Shown here piece after piece: positions 11,156 to 22,805 of a DNA stretch of 64,000 bases. The notes beneath the pieces are model-generated. The model was not told the DNA's origin, ran no database searches, and saw nothing but the letters and a program-made list of their open reading frames with translations. This DNA is from Hemerocallis citrina (taxonomy: Eukaryota > Streptophyta > Magnoliopsida > Asparagales > Asphodelaceae): the NCBI GenBank assembly GCA_017893485.1, contig JACEHZ010000369.1, positions 186,001 through 250,000 on the forward strand, written 5' to 3'. The position numbers were made by a program, and so were the translations under genes. Positions within the stretch are counted from its first letter, which is position 1. Each line of letters begins with the position of its first letter.

Positions 11156-14100
11156 TGTAACTACCGTTTCCGCAAATTTTCATTTGTTCCCATTTTTGTA
11201 ATATTTTAATTGTAATTGAATAAAATATTCTATTTTCTTTTTCTTAATTATTTTAATTTAATTTGTTCATAGAAATCCTTCATTCTTCTTGATTGAGCTA
11301 TTCTTGTTGATCCTAATTTCTTTTATTTAATTATTGGTATTTTTATTTGAACCCTAAAACCCATTTTCAATTGTTCTAGAACCAAAACCGCTATTATTGG
11401 ATCCTAAACTGCTATCTCAACATCCTAATTGTACCCTATAAATACAACTCTATTGCAAACCTAAAAATTGTGCAATTCGAAACCCTACAGCCGTCTACTC
11501 TTTCTCCTCTTCCTCTCTCCTCCTGTTTCTCTCTCCCCATTGTGTTTTCCAGCCCAACCTCCCATCGACGACCAGTACACCAGAACTCCCAACCCGACCC
11601 TCCTCATTCCCCTTTTGCCCTGTTTCGATCGGCAGCAGCACCAAAACCCCAACTCTAACGCTTCTCCCCTGCCCCGTTGACCAACTCAATAGCGTCGCTG
11701 CCCTCCTGTCCCCGTCACGCTGCCTCCTGCGATGTCGACGACCGCCGTCGAGCCGGACCTGAGCCCCCTTGGCTGCTTTCGTTGCTATCTCTTTGCTTTG
11801 GATCTTTATTGCACGTATTATACATGTGCTAATTTGTGTGTTCGTGGGTTTGTTGCTTCGGGATTCTTATCCCGTTATTCTTGGTATTCATTTCACCGTC
11901 TATAAGAAAAGTCACGTTTCCCTTGAATTGTACATTGTATCAAATTCAAGTTTCATTGAAATTCTTACAAGTAGATCATATTCGTTATCATATCGTTGTA
12001 TTAATTATCTTCGTTGGGTATATTGAGGGTTTACACGAGCTAATCCCAATATTCTTGACATCTTGCCACTGTGGACTCTAAAGATTGAATCTTTCATGCA
12101 TTCATGTAGAATTGAGAATAGAGTTAATCATATAATCATGACACAATTAATTATTGTAGAGAGAATTGTTAGATTGTATGTTGTTTGATCGATTGATATT
12201 TGATTGATGATAAATTAATGTTTGTATATGTTCTTAATATTATTTACCATGTTTTATACCCTTCATTCTGATTGAGAAGTTTATCGACTAATAGAATTGT
12301 TACCCATCATGTTTAATTAATTTATTCCATAAAAAATATCTAAAAAACGTGTATGCTGCTTGCTGGCTGTATGTTGTCTGATATTTTAGACTCAGTAAAT
12401 GATCTCAAATAAATTACTTTCTGAATAAGAGTTGTAGCCTTATCTTTTTAGTTTCCATAACATCTTTGACTCTTTGAATTCCAAGTTGTGTAGAAAAAGT
12501 TATGATTGTTTTACTACAGCTGTGTCTTTATTTCCAGATTATCAGATTCTTGTATATTTGGTATTTAAACTGTTAAAAGGCTGATCATATATTAAAATTT
12601 TACTCTGATAATTTTCAGTTTGTTAGTTATCATGTTTAAGAGTCTAATAAATATGTTAAATAAATTTAATAACGATCATGTTTAAGAGTCTAATAAATAT
12701 TTTTAATGAATTAATGAGTTTTTACTATTTCTAAAATTATATTAATTTGATGTTGAATTTCTGCCTGAACATAAAATCTGTAAAAAATTGATGTGTTTGG
12801 CCTAGCTACTGTTGTCAGATTTTGAACTTTAAATATGCGTTGGAACTATGTGGAAGTCTAGTTTCTAAAATTTCTGACGGATCCAGTTTTCGACTCCTGA
12901 AACAGGAGGAATTTGCATTTTTGTACAGACTACTCTTGCAGTTCAGAATTTTATATTCCAAAATTTAATAGATTAATTATTCCTATATCGTACTATTACA
13001 TTAATTAATGAATGTATGTTGTATTGTATGATTCTAATGAGTTATTGTCATCATTCTAATTGTTCTATTCCATGTTACCATCCTATTGTTGACCTATTGA
13101 TACTATTGTTCATCTCATGTCTCAAATTGCATATTGTATTATTGCATTGATGAAATAATTAACAAGCCGGGATTTAAAGAATTCACTAGAGTTGTTGATG
13201 ATATAGAGACTGTACTCGGATGATGGCTCGTGTTATTATCATTATCATCATCGTGTAAGAAATTACACCATGACCCGTGTTATTATCGTTATCGTCATTA
13301 TGCAAGAAATTGTCTCAATGGCCCGTGTTATATTGTTATCGTCATCATACCCAGTACATGAACTATAAAATCTACCACTATAGTCTAAACAAAATTGATT
13401 GTATGCATTCAACCTGCTGTATGGAACATATGGAACACAATAGTACGTGCATTAGATAGGATTTAAAATGATTAATAGACTTAAGAATTACATCACATCG
13501 ACATTGCATATTATTCATCATTGTTCTATTAATATCGAATATTGGCTAAGTGTTATTGATATTGACCATTAAATATTGTTATCGAATATCGAATCATTAT
13601 TTATAGCTATTACATCGATTATCATGATATTGATTGATATTGTTGTCCCATGTTATTGACTCTTATTAATCCATTGAAATCATTATTATATCGTTATTCC
13701 ATTGTTCCTTCCATTATCTATTTGTTATCCATAACTTGCTCTAAGGACAATTTTTCTTATCTTTTTAGATGAAGTGTTCATAGGTAATGAAGGAGAATTG
13801 CCTGCTGTGATTAGAGAACAAACTTTCTGAAGAACTATTGCTTTATAATTGAATGTTATTTTTATTGAACTTATTGTATTGAGACTTATTACTATTGTGT
13901 TTGGGATTTATTATTGTATTGGGTTTTTGACCCGAATATTGCTATTATTAATTTGTTTCCAAATGTTGGATTATTATTGTATTTTGATATTTTATATTGC
14001 TTCATTCCAAATATTATTGTTCATGAGATTATTATTATTGCATACACATTTGTTCTGTATTGATTATTTTGTTGAGTTGATCGAATAAACAGTTTATAAG

Positions 14101-14170
14101 TGACGTTAGTCATTGATTGGGTTAATGTCATGTGCTCGTATTCCATAATTTTTGGAAGTGGGATGTGATA
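11156..14170 (+). repeat. 3' LTR of gypsy element B
   Basis: Begins TGTAACTACCG after GGTGGGGAGGAT and ends near GGATGTGATA, where CA appears changed to TA. Length is about 3,015 bp. It is homologous to 7048-10134 but clearly diverged. It includes several short direct repeats, for example ATCATGTTTAAGAGTCTAATA at about 12628 and 12675 and ATGGCCCGTGTTAT-like repeats at 13220-13330. No primer-binding site follows it, so it is a 3' LTR. Confidence 0.85.
11438..11445 (+). promoter_or_regulatory. TATA box in gypsy B LTR
   Basis: TATAAATA followed by a CT-rich leader, matching the position in the sibling LTR. Confidence 0.55.
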
Positions 14171-14282
14171 TTTATGTAGAGACTTTTTGGCAAGTTGTCC
14201 TACATTATTAAATATGTTTCTGGTAAGTAAGAATTTGTAGCGCATGTTTTGGTATAAACAGGAATTTGTTAGGGACCCCTAA

Positions 14283-14827
14283 GAGCATCTGTAGTCGTGG
14301 GCTAAATACCCAAAATTTGGAAAAAATGGGAATAAAATCGTCGTAGTTGTCTTCCAAATACCCAAATTTTGGGTGTACGATGAATAGTGGACTGTCAAAT
14401 ATAGCAGACGATTTGGCAAAAGCCAAAATATAGCTCACGGGAAATTTTCTTTTGTCCCTGAAAATAGACAAAAGATAATATTCCGTCGCTTTACATTTTT
14501 TTTTTTCCGGACGATAAATAATGTGCCGTCCTATATTATAAAAAAAAAAAAAAAAAAAATTCGTCGGACGGTGTTTAATACACCATCCCAACAAATTTGA
14601 ATAAGACAAAATTGTGGGCCGGTGTATTATCCACCGTCCCACAGTTTTTGATGTTTTTTTTTTGGCCAAATTTTTTTTTTAATTTTTTTTTTAAAACAAA
14701 TTTTGAGGCGAGAGATAATTGATCGTCTGGCCATATTTTAACTTTTAACCACTATAACGCACAGTTATATTTTTCATTTCTAATTGCCAAATACCCAAAA
14801 AATAGGTTAGACCGACTACAGATACTC
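14283..14827. mobile_element. Tourist-type MITE with internal hairpins
   Basis: The ends are inverted repeats (GAGCATCTGTAGTCG and CGACTACAGATACTC) flanked by the 3-bp duplication TAA at 14280-14282 and 14828-14830. That fits the PIF/Harbinger superfamily. The next bases also pair imperfectly (GCTAAATACCCAAAAT against the inner right end). Inside are three short palindromes, about 14518-14531, 14563-14588 and 14618-14640, each bounded by GGACG/CCGTCC-type words. No coding capacity. Related elements are at 62007-62691 and about 37225-37762. Confidence 0.82.
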
Positions 14828-14854
14828 TAAGGGAAAGAGCTAATTAAAGATGAC

Positions 14855-14856
<2 letters not shown>

Positions 14857-14885
<29 letters not shown>
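14857..14885. repeat. (AG)n microsatellite
   Basis: About fourteen uninterrupted AG units. Confidence 0.95.
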
Positions 14886-14888
<3 letters not shown>

Positions 14889-15091
14889 AAATGGATTGGA
14901 GACTTTGGAGTTCATGGGATATAACTGTGAGAAGGATTCTGAAGAGTTAGGTACATTCATTCGTGAGAATAGGGATTCCATTCCCCCTGTAGGTGACCAT
15001 AACTTTAGGAGATCTGATGTGTCAGTCCGCGGATGTTTTTGTTTTTGTCCTTTTGGATTAAATTGTAAAACTTGGAGAGGGATTTAGAATT

Positions 15092-15273
15092 GGGTAATGC
15101 TACACCTACTACCAAGTTTAAACCTTTTCATCTACAATCTTAGGCGGCACATTAGTAGTTGAGGTTTTTATAAAGTAGGTATAGAGTAGGTGATAAAGAT
15201 ATCCAATAGTAGTGTGCCACATAAGATTGTAGATGAAAATATTGTAAAATTGGTAGTAGGTGTAGCATTATCC
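15092..15273. mobile_element. Mutator-type MITE with 9-bp target duplication
   Basis: A 182-bp element whose arms are long inverted repeats. The left arm begins GGGTAATGCTACACCTACTA and the right arm ends with the reverse complement of GGATAATGCTACACCTACTA. Pairing extends to the GGCACA/TGTGCC core with few mismatches. The perfect 9-bp direct repeat TTTAGAATT flanks it at 15083-15091 and 15274-15282. A 9-bp duplication is the mark of Mutator-like transposition. No coding capacity. Confidence 0.88.
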
Positions 15274-15282
15274 TTTAGAATT

Positions 15283-16314
15283 ACTGTTTCTTTAGTACAC
15301 TTAAATTATAAACAAATTAGTACTAGTTAGTCGTAGAAATTAATATCCACCGTTATTTAGATTTATCTTTACTTTTGCATCTCTCATTTCTTATTTCCTC
15401 AACATCAATGTTGCCACTCTTTCCATCAACAAAGACCTCACCGGAAATTTCTTTGTCCCCTCTCAGCTCTTCATTTAAATTTTGAACCCAACCATTATCT
15501 GCTGCATGGAGCTGCCTGAGAATCACCGTCGTAGTCGTTTATTGTCTGTATTTCGCTAAATTGGTAAAATGCTATTGCCTACAAAAGTAAGAATACAAGA
15601 GGCTAGCAATAATGTAGTTGTAATAGTATAGATATAATATACTACGTGCCAATAAATACTTGCTTTTGAATAAATATTTACTAGTAAAACCCAGTGCAAT
15701 ATATTGCACATAATTTTTAAATATAATCATGTGTTATATATTGCACATAATTATTAAAATGTAAGAAAATTAACAAAACTATTTTTGAAAAAATTCTCTA
15801 ATAACATCTATACAATATTCACGATTTTAAAGATTTGATTAAGAGATATAATTGCATGCACTTCAAAATTTGGATGGAGAAAGAGCGAAAAGTTGTCTCT
15901 TATATTTGCTCTCAGTTTTTTATTTTTATTTTATGATTGCATGCACTTCAAAATTTATACCAAAAGTGATTTAGCATAATATATTGTATAGATATCATAT
16001 CCTAGGTTGGTTGTCTCATTACTGAAATCAGTATATACTGAAAAGGTTGATATATTAGGTCATATATCCAAATCTTCCATTTAAAACATTTGTTCTTCTC
16101 CATTATGATATGAACCTAAAACTTCATTTTCAACCACTCATTTTAATTAGTAGTTTGGATGCATTAGATGCTGTGGGGACAATCACCTTCATCCCATTAG
16201 GTGGCATTAGGTGGGGATAAAGTCGTGGCTTTGGAGAGAGATGGATTAGATGAATCCAATATTGCCTCACCACTAGTACAACAATCATTGTTGTAAACGG
16301 TATAGAGGGGCATC
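15283..16314. other. intergenic, no feature recognised
   Basis: AT-rich sequence without an open frame of recognisable content. It contains a local direct repeat of a TTGCATGCACTTCAAAATTT word (about 15852 and 15936) and CAGTGCAATATATTGCACATA-like words near 15690-15750. Confidence 0.5.
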
Positions 16315-16338
16315 TGTTTTCATGCAGGATTACGACAA

Positions 16339-16587
16339 GTGGACCCCTTGTCCCTTCTCTTATTTATTATTGTAGTGGATGTGCTTACTGTCATGTTTGA
16401 TAATTGCCGGCGGGTAGGCTGGTCCACTTCGGTGGCCAGTGGTAGACAACGTCCGGATTGTACAATCCTCCAATATGCGGATGATACGCTTTTGTTTAGT
16501 AATGGTGACTTGGGGGAGACCATCGTTTTTAAAGGAGCTTTATACAGTTTTGAAGCTTGGTCCGGACTGAAAGTTAACTTTCACTAG
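16339..16587 (+). pseudogene. LINE reverse transcriptase palm fragment
   Basis: Eighty-two codons with DPLSLLLFIIVVDVL, corresponding to the non-LTR block GDPLSPLLF, and ILQYADDTLLFSNGD, which carries the YADD active site. WSGLKVNF follows, matching the block after the palm in plant LINEs. Upstream GLRQV continues the same frame but the fingers are missing. The conserved glycine before DPLS appears as valine. Confidence 0.92.
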
Positions 16588-17220
16588 AGTGCGCGAATAC
16601 CTATTTCCATGTCCGTTGAGGAGGCCGAGATACATGCAACAATCCTGAACTGTCAGGTGGACAAATTCCTATCAAATACCTTGACCTCCCATCCGACTAG
16701 GCAAATTAAAGAAAACTAATTAGTTCCCAATTATTGACCAATTCGAGGATAAGCTAGCCGACTGAAAGGGTAAATCCCTATCCCTGCGAGGGAGAGTCAC
16801 GCTAATTAACTTGGTACTATCGAATCTACCTACTTATTATTTGTCATTCTTTAAAATGACGAGATAGGTGATCCAAATGATAAGCCGGATTCGGAAACGC
16901 TTCCTTTTGGAAGGGTGCTGATGTCAGCAGGGGCGACTACCACTTGATCAGATGGAAAAAAGCTTGTATGAAGAAACACCATGGAGGATTGTGAATTATT
17001 GATCTGAAAGGCATGAATTTGGCACTCCTAAAAAAATGGTGGTGGAAAGCGTACCATCCAAACGGTGGCAAAGGATTTCGTTCAGTCATATTTGCGTGGG
17101 AAAGGGACATGGCAGCTGGGATTCAGGGTGGGGCCAAGAGTTTCCTAATTCTAGAGAGGGGTCTCTAAGATTTTTGATCCGTTTAATAGTTGTATATCAT
17201 CGTTCATTGGTAACGGTCAT

Positions 17221-17830
17221 ATGACTAAGTTCTGGTGGGACAATTGGTACGGCAACCACTTGCTAAAAGAGTTGTTCCCTTATCTTTACGATCAGACGAC
17301 TCAACTGCAAAGCACGGTGGCTAGAATGTGGAAGCGAGGTTCTTGGAAACCCACATTTAAACAACGTCTGAACCAGGCATCCCTTACAAGATCGGAGGAA
17401 CTTCAGAATCTTATAGCAAATGCAAGGGTTAAATGCTTAGTTGCCTCGAATCGCAAAGTGTAGGGGCTGGAGAAAGATGGCAAATTCACTATACGGTCCA
17501 CGTACATTCGGTTGGATTTTAGAGGATGTTGTCCTAAGTGGTCTTCCATAATCTGGAAAGCGAAAGCACCCCTCAAAATCAACTTTTTTTTTGGCTGTGC
17601 TTAATGATGCCATTTTGACTAGCAAAAACCTGTCTAAACATCAACCACATATTGCGACATCATGTAGTTTCTACAACTCTAATATGGAGTCCAGAGAACA
17701 TCTGCTCCTGGAATGTCACCGAAGCAAAGCAGTTTTGAATGAAGTATTAAGGGCACTTGGCACAAGTGCGTACCCCCTAGTTTACGATGACCTATGGATT
17801 GGTCCCAAGTTCTTCGCCGAGCAATGAAAG
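17221..17830 (+). pseudogene. LINE ORF2 C-terminal remnants (zf-RVT-like)
   Basis: WWDNWYGNHLLKELFPYLY matches the 'FW.D.W' block downstream of plant LINE reverse transcriptases. After a frame change, LNDAILTSKNLSKH and ESREHLLLECHRSKAV resemble the zf-RVT domain (C-x-C...EHLL..C). One zinc ligand (CSFYNS instead of C-x-x-C) is altered. Confidence 0.75.
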
Positions 17831-18319
17831 ATGAAAGATGTATGGTACATCGCTATAGCTGCTACGACTTGGGTTCTTTAGCTCGATAGAAATAATTTTT
17901 ACTTTCGTGGGACTTGTAATAGTATTTTTATCAATTTAACTCATATTATGTATCTCATTTTCATTTGAGCTAATGCAGCAGCTTCGAGACTGAGAGGAAT
18001 GATTTCTAGAGCTTTCCAGGTAGAGGAGTACGATAGGAGGTCGTGATCGGGTTGACCCTAGAGTGAACTTTAGTGTTGGAAGACCCCACCCTCCAAAGAT
18101 TTGTTGGAGAGACTCCATATGTTATGTTTATACTCCTTTTTATTTTACGTTTGTTGCTTTTGTTCCCACCATGCTATATTAGTTGAAGATACTATGTGTG
18201 TTTTTTTTCTGTTTTGTACTTTTCCCAGTTTAATGGGATGTTTTGTTAACTCCTTATTAATGAAACATGGTGGTCTCACTCCACCTTTTCCTTCACAAAA
18301 GAAAAAAAAAACTTTGTTC

Positions 18320-18829
18320 CTTATCCAAATTATAATATATTGTTTCGGACCCTCAGTTCAAAGTCAACCTAAAATTTTTAGGTACATGAGCTACCTAAAC
18401 GTATCCAGTTGTAAGCTTAGTAGGTCAGATAAGGATCGTAAAAATAGATCTTGTTAAAATATAAATATTAAACCCTCATCCTTACTGCAATTTTAGACTT
18501 TTTGGTGTATCGGTAGGATTTTTCACATGTTATATATTAGAGCAATTCAGATTTGAATCTCACCAGTTGCATAATATAAATATTAAACCCGTAGGGTCTT
18601 TTCATAGATCTATATAATTTTTTGCTCAACACGGAATTTTAGTAGGGGATGTTTATCTCAGGCGCCCCAACTCATCCCAGTGCAACCACTGGTTTATAGG
18701 GAATATTGTGAACCCTGGTTTCGAGGATTTTTTTAACATAGAGGCCACAACTGCTAAAAGACAACGCTATCGAACAAGAAATTGCAGTGTACAGAACACG
18801 TGTTGCAAGAAGTGGTTGGAAGTCAATAT
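18320..18829. repeat. diverged tandem duplication, left unit
   Basis: Segments here recur in the same order right of the copia element: CCTAAAATTTTTAGGTAC (18370) and CCCGAAATTTTTAGGTAC (36770), CCCTGGTTTCGAGGA (18715) and CCATGGTTTCGAGGA (36922), GTTGCAAGAAGTGGTTGGAA (18802) and GTTGCAAAAAGTGGTTGCAA (37018). The copia element was therefore inserted into a pre-existing tandem duplication. The nature of the unit is unknown. Confidence 0.75.
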
Positions 18830-20253
18830 TGTTGGATCCTGTATGCAAGGAAAATAACACTAGAGTGGGGGGGGGGGTTGAATAGTGTTGTATAAAAATT
18901 AATCAATAAATTGAACTTTTCGCACTGTTAAGTCGACTGAAAATAGAATGCAGCCGACTGAAGCGTCAGATAAGAAGAGTAAACTGAAGAGTTACAAGTC
19001 TATTAAGTTGACTTAGAGAGTAAAGCAGTCGACGGACCAGACTCGATTTACACAAGAAACTCAAAGAAATTAAAAATGCAAGTTCAGAGAATACAACCAC
19101 AGAGAGTCAACACAGCAAACACCACGATGTACCATGGTTCAGTTCTCCCGACCTACATCCAGTCCCCAAGCAACCCACTTGAGATTTTCCACTATTCTTG
19201 AAAAAATTACAAGAATACTCTACGGCCTTCGACAACAACTATGTCAAATTCGTAGACCTCTCTCACCACTAGAGAGAGCAAGACCCACTCTACACCGTAG
19301 AGTGAAACAGTCTCTAAACCAAGAGTCCTACTTTCCAACCGAGAGGACTACTCTCACAACCCGAGAGTGAAACAACAACAAAAAGAGATTTACAACAACC
19401 TAAAGCCTTGTATGTGAAAGTGCTTTTTGTATATTGGCTATAGGTCGACTTCTGACTTCAGTCTAGAACGAATTCAATGTTATAAAAGATTAAAAATCAG
19501 AGAACCAAGTCTTAAAGAAAGTATATACTTTTTAAACTTGTTCTTTTTCTTCTCAAAAGCAAAAGACTGGAATCAAAAGTTTAGTAACCTTTTCCAATTG
19601 AAATCTATACTCTTTTTATAGAGTTAGATTCTCTTGGACGTTGAGAAATAGTATCCCAACTGCCATACAATGGCAGTAAAAGTTTGAATTTGAAAAACAA
19701 GTTTTAAATTCAGAAAACTATCAAAAACTACTTGAACAGTCGACTGGATTGCCATATGAGTCGACTGGTCAGAGCTTGAGTGAGTTCAGTCAGTTTCGTA
19801 TTCTAACAATCGACTGCTTCCAAGAGTAAGTCGACTGGTACTCAATCAGCTGAACTTATACAAGCTTTGTTTTGACATTTTAATTTTGTAAAATATTTTC
19901 TTTATGTAGGGAATGCGTGAGAGTGTGTGTGACAAGGCTTTTACAAGATTCTAAGACTCACAAATAATACAAACAATATTACAAGACATTTGTTCAATGT
20001 AGCTAATCACTTGAAGCACTTGAAAGTCTTGAATTGAAAGTTCTTGACAGTCTTGAACTTGAACTTGAGTCTTTATGTCTTGTTTTTGCCTTTGTGGCTT
20101 GAGCAAATACTTTTGAAAGCTTCATCACATTATATTGGCTTTGAATGCTTCATAATGGTATTGACCTTGAACACTTTTGATACACACTGCAAAAGATATG
20201 TAATATAGAACAATTGTGTATTGTGTTGTAGTCATCAAAATCAAGAATCTACA
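18830..20253 (-). repeat. 3' LTR of copia element B
   Basis: Read on the minus strand it starts TGTAGATTCTTGATTTTGATG and ends CATACAGGATCCAACA. It is 1,424 bp long and homologous to 3617-5155 (+). It contains AGTCGACT-type palindromes near 18930-19035 and 19740-19850, and a run of ten G at about 18868. Confidence 0.95.
19613..19620 (-). promoter_or_regulatory. TATA box in copia B 3' LTR
   Basis: TATAAAAA on the minus strand at the position equivalent to 4238 in element A. Confidence 0.5.
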
Positions 20254-20658
20254 TTCTCCCACTTTTTGATGATGACAACACAATAACTTAAAATAATATA
20301 GACATTAAATTTACAAATCATGATACTCACACAAAATTTGAAAAGATATACAATTATTACAAGCTCCCCGTGAATAAAGTACAATATGCACAATATGCAC
20401 AAAAAAAAAGTTTGAAATAAAACAACATAACATAACATGCACAAACATTCACATGCACAAAAAAAATCTTATTTCTCCCCCTTTGTCATCAACAAAAAAA
20501 TAAAGAGGAAAGACAAACCATAGATAAAAAACCAACATTGCATAAATAGAAAACATGGATACATGATAAGTCAATTACATTGTTCATAAAGTGAACATAG
20601 AACAACATGAGAACATAAAACATAATTTCAAAATTACAAAAAAAAAACAAAAAATACA
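20254..20658 (-). other. copia B 3' spacer with two polypurine tracts
   Basis: Noncoding. The tract next to the LTR reads GTGGGAGAA (20254-20262). A second, intact GGGGGAGAA tract lies at 20473-20481, each preceded by a GATGACAA or CATCATCAAA word. The same pair occurs in element A at 3411 and 3608. Confidence 0.7.
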
Positions 20659-21741
20659 TCAATCGTCTTCTTTGTCTTCATCATCACTGTTTGAGGCAGG
20701 AGGGGGTTGTGGAAACTGCCTAACAAATATTTGAGTGAGGTTAGCAATGCTAGCCTCAAGAGAATCCTGTTGACCTAAGATGAGATCGGTACGATCCATG
20801 AGATAATTGACAGAAGTGTAAAGACTCTCAGGATCAGAAAAACTAGTTCTAGGACAAGAACAAGAGGACTAACTAGAAGCAGAAGACCGACAAGGAATTG
20901 AAGTAGCTAGAGGAATAGGAGGTTTATTTCTTTAAGGAGATTGAGGGGATAAGTGAAGAATTTTCATACGTGCTAGACTTGCACGATTAAAAGATTCATA
21001 ATGAGTAACAACACTCGACTCGGAATCAAGATCAATTTGATAGAAGTTAAAGACATGGGTAAGTAGTGCACCAAAAGGAAGAAAAGAGGTGTGAGTCTTA
21101 TGGATACGATTGAAAATGACTCGACTCCAATTTATTTGGATGTTGCCGAAGATGGCATACACCGCTTGTTGCAATTCAAATGAAAATTGGTCGTAGCTAC
21201 CCGTTTTAGGGATAATGTTATATGACAATATGCGGGCAACAAGCTTGGCTAGAGGAGTAATCGATTTGTTGGTCATTGGAGGACCTCGATTAGGCAAAAA
21301 GGTTTTTGACAAATTAGATTGATCATCCATTTCAATTTCCCCTAAATCCAACCCTTCATTAGAGATATTCAAAATATTCCCCAATTTTTCAGCAGTTATT
21401 TTCATTCAAACATTTTTCACTGTTGTAGTGAAAAATATTTCATTACCATCCTCGGATGTTGCAACCTTTATATTTGTATAAAACATATATATGAGTTGGG
21501 GATAGTAATAGGGTTGATTGACTAAGGATAGAAGTTTAAATAAACCACATCGTTCAAACAATGGGGCCATCGGAAATCTATCTAAGTTGGGAAAATTAAC
21601 AAATCGACCCGCAAAGATTATTATTTGGCAAATGATAAAATACTTCTCAACAAGAGTAGGGTGCCTTAAGTACTGTAGATAATTGTGAGAAGATTGCTCT
21701 TCTTCAACATTAGAACCCCTAGATCTTTTGGGTTTAGGCAT
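20659..21741 (-). pseudogene. third ORF of SIRE-like element (plant transposon-protein-like domain)
   Basis: An open frame of 361 codons downstream of pol, from MPKPKRSRGSNVEEE to the acidic end SDDEDKEDD. Only three in-frame stops interrupt it (21406-21408, about 20932 and about 20866); no frameshift was found. A central region with FPNLDRFPMAPLFERCGLF and PQLIYMFYTNIKV, then LAKLVARILSYNIIPK, resembles the family often labelled putative plant transposon protein. That label is recalled, not searched. In SIRE elements this position holds an env-like or extra ORF. No signal peptide or transmembrane segment is evident, so an envelope role is not supported. Element A lacks it. Confidence 0.7.
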
Positions 21742-22317
21742 ATTGAGAAGCAAGAAAATTTTGAAAAGAGAGAGAGATTGAAAGATGATTACCCACAACT
21801 AGAGAGAAACAAAAGACTCAAGAAACTCCGAATGGATTCAAATCTGGACTGAGAACTCAACGTCAGGAGCAGCAACAAAGAGATCTTCAAGAACAGCAAC
21901 CAGAGCAGCCGACTTAGGTTTGGGAAGCAAATGTAAAAAGTGAAAAGGGGGAAGAAGAGTTTAGGGTTTTTACTTGAAGTAAACGGCTGTGGTTGAAAGA
22001 GGGTTTGAATGAAGGGTCGAGATCGAAAAGAGGGTAAAAGAAAGAGAGAGATAAAAGCCTCATATTATGATGATTTAGAGTCAGAAAGTCAATTTGATGT
22101 CGCGACAGTCGACTGGGTTTTATATCAGTCGACTAAATCGAGAGCAAATAAAGCCAAACAAAAATTAAGTAAAGCTATTGTCAGTCGACTGAGTTTTGAA
22201 GACAGTCGACTGGTCAGAACACAAAATTCAGTCAGAAATATAGACAACGAAAATACTGTATAAGTCGACTGGAAATCAATTATAAGTCAACTTAAACATA
22301 ATTTTTTTTCAAGAAAT
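21742..22317 (-). other. spacer between RNase H and third ORF
   Basis: No coding content recognised. Palindromic GTCGAC words are dense at 22107-22270 (six in about 160 bases, including CAGTCGACTG). A purine-rich leader (AAGAGAGAGA-like on the plus strand) precedes the ORF start. Confidence 0.5.
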
Positions 22318-22322
22318 GTCAT

Positions 22323-22805
22323 TGTAACGTCCCGCCCCAACACTCAGACAATTTAATTATTTTTAGAAGAAAAATTAGATACTGTGTAGTACAACTGCCC
22401 ACCACAGGCTGCCTCTCAAAAGGTGGTTAACCAATTAGGTGACTCTTGATCATAGGCAATTTTATTTATGCTCAATTAATACTTGTCTACTCCCGATATG
22501 GGATAACTATCAAACACCCCCTAATTCAATCCCGTGTACACAGGTGGAAGCCCGTGGGCCCCCAACCCTATGCACACGTCACCTTGAAGACAACAGGAGC
22601 ACAACAGCCTCTGTTTCTTCTCAACTGGCGGGCGGACCCCATCTCCAATGCCACGTCATCGTGGCTGACGAAGTCAACAGAACCCTTTTGCTGTTTCTTT
22701 CTTCAACGTGGGCCCCCCCTCTGTCACTATTCACAATATTTACCAAACCAACCATTCACCAACTTATTATATATATATATTATTCAGAAATAACGGGGTA
22801 TTACA
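22323..22805 (-). repeat. TRIM copy 1, 3' LTR
   Basis: Plus-strand ends are TGTAACGTCCCG and AACGGGGTATTACA. It holds the block CCCACCACAGGCTGCCTCTC and a short AT tract near its right end. Confidence 0.88.

Larger units (their letters stand above)
10135..14170 (+). mobile_element. Ty3/gypsy element B, same family, 3' part
   Basis: Starts abruptly in mid-integrase with sequence closely matching gypsy A, then gives the chromodomain-like end, the lead TAAGGTGGGGAGGAT and an LTR to 14170. Two readings are possible. Either element A is nested in B's integrase, with the target duplication expected to be GTCAG at 10135-10139, or a deletion joined an LTR to integrase. The nested reading needs no deletion. 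Either way only the last third of pol remains here. Confidence 0.85.
16315..18311 (+). mobile_element. LINE (L1-type), 5'-truncated
   Basis: Only the 3' part of ORF2 of a plant L1-like non-LTR retrotransposon is present: the palm of the reverse transcriptase, remnants of the region downstream, a zinc-finger-like end (about 17590-17830) and a 3' untranslated tail. The tail ends in an A-rich run at 18300-18311, as expected after target-primed reverse transcription. 5' truncation is the normal outcome of that process. Stops and frame changes are frequent. No clear target duplication was found. Confidence 0.85.

Noticed and set aside
14896..15087. 63-codon open frame beginning METLEFMGYNCEK
   Set aside because: Short, no homologue recognised, no splice context; kept as unannotated.
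20659..21741. Envelope-like gene
   Set aside because: No signal peptide, transmembrane helix or heptad pattern was evident, so it is called a third ORF only.
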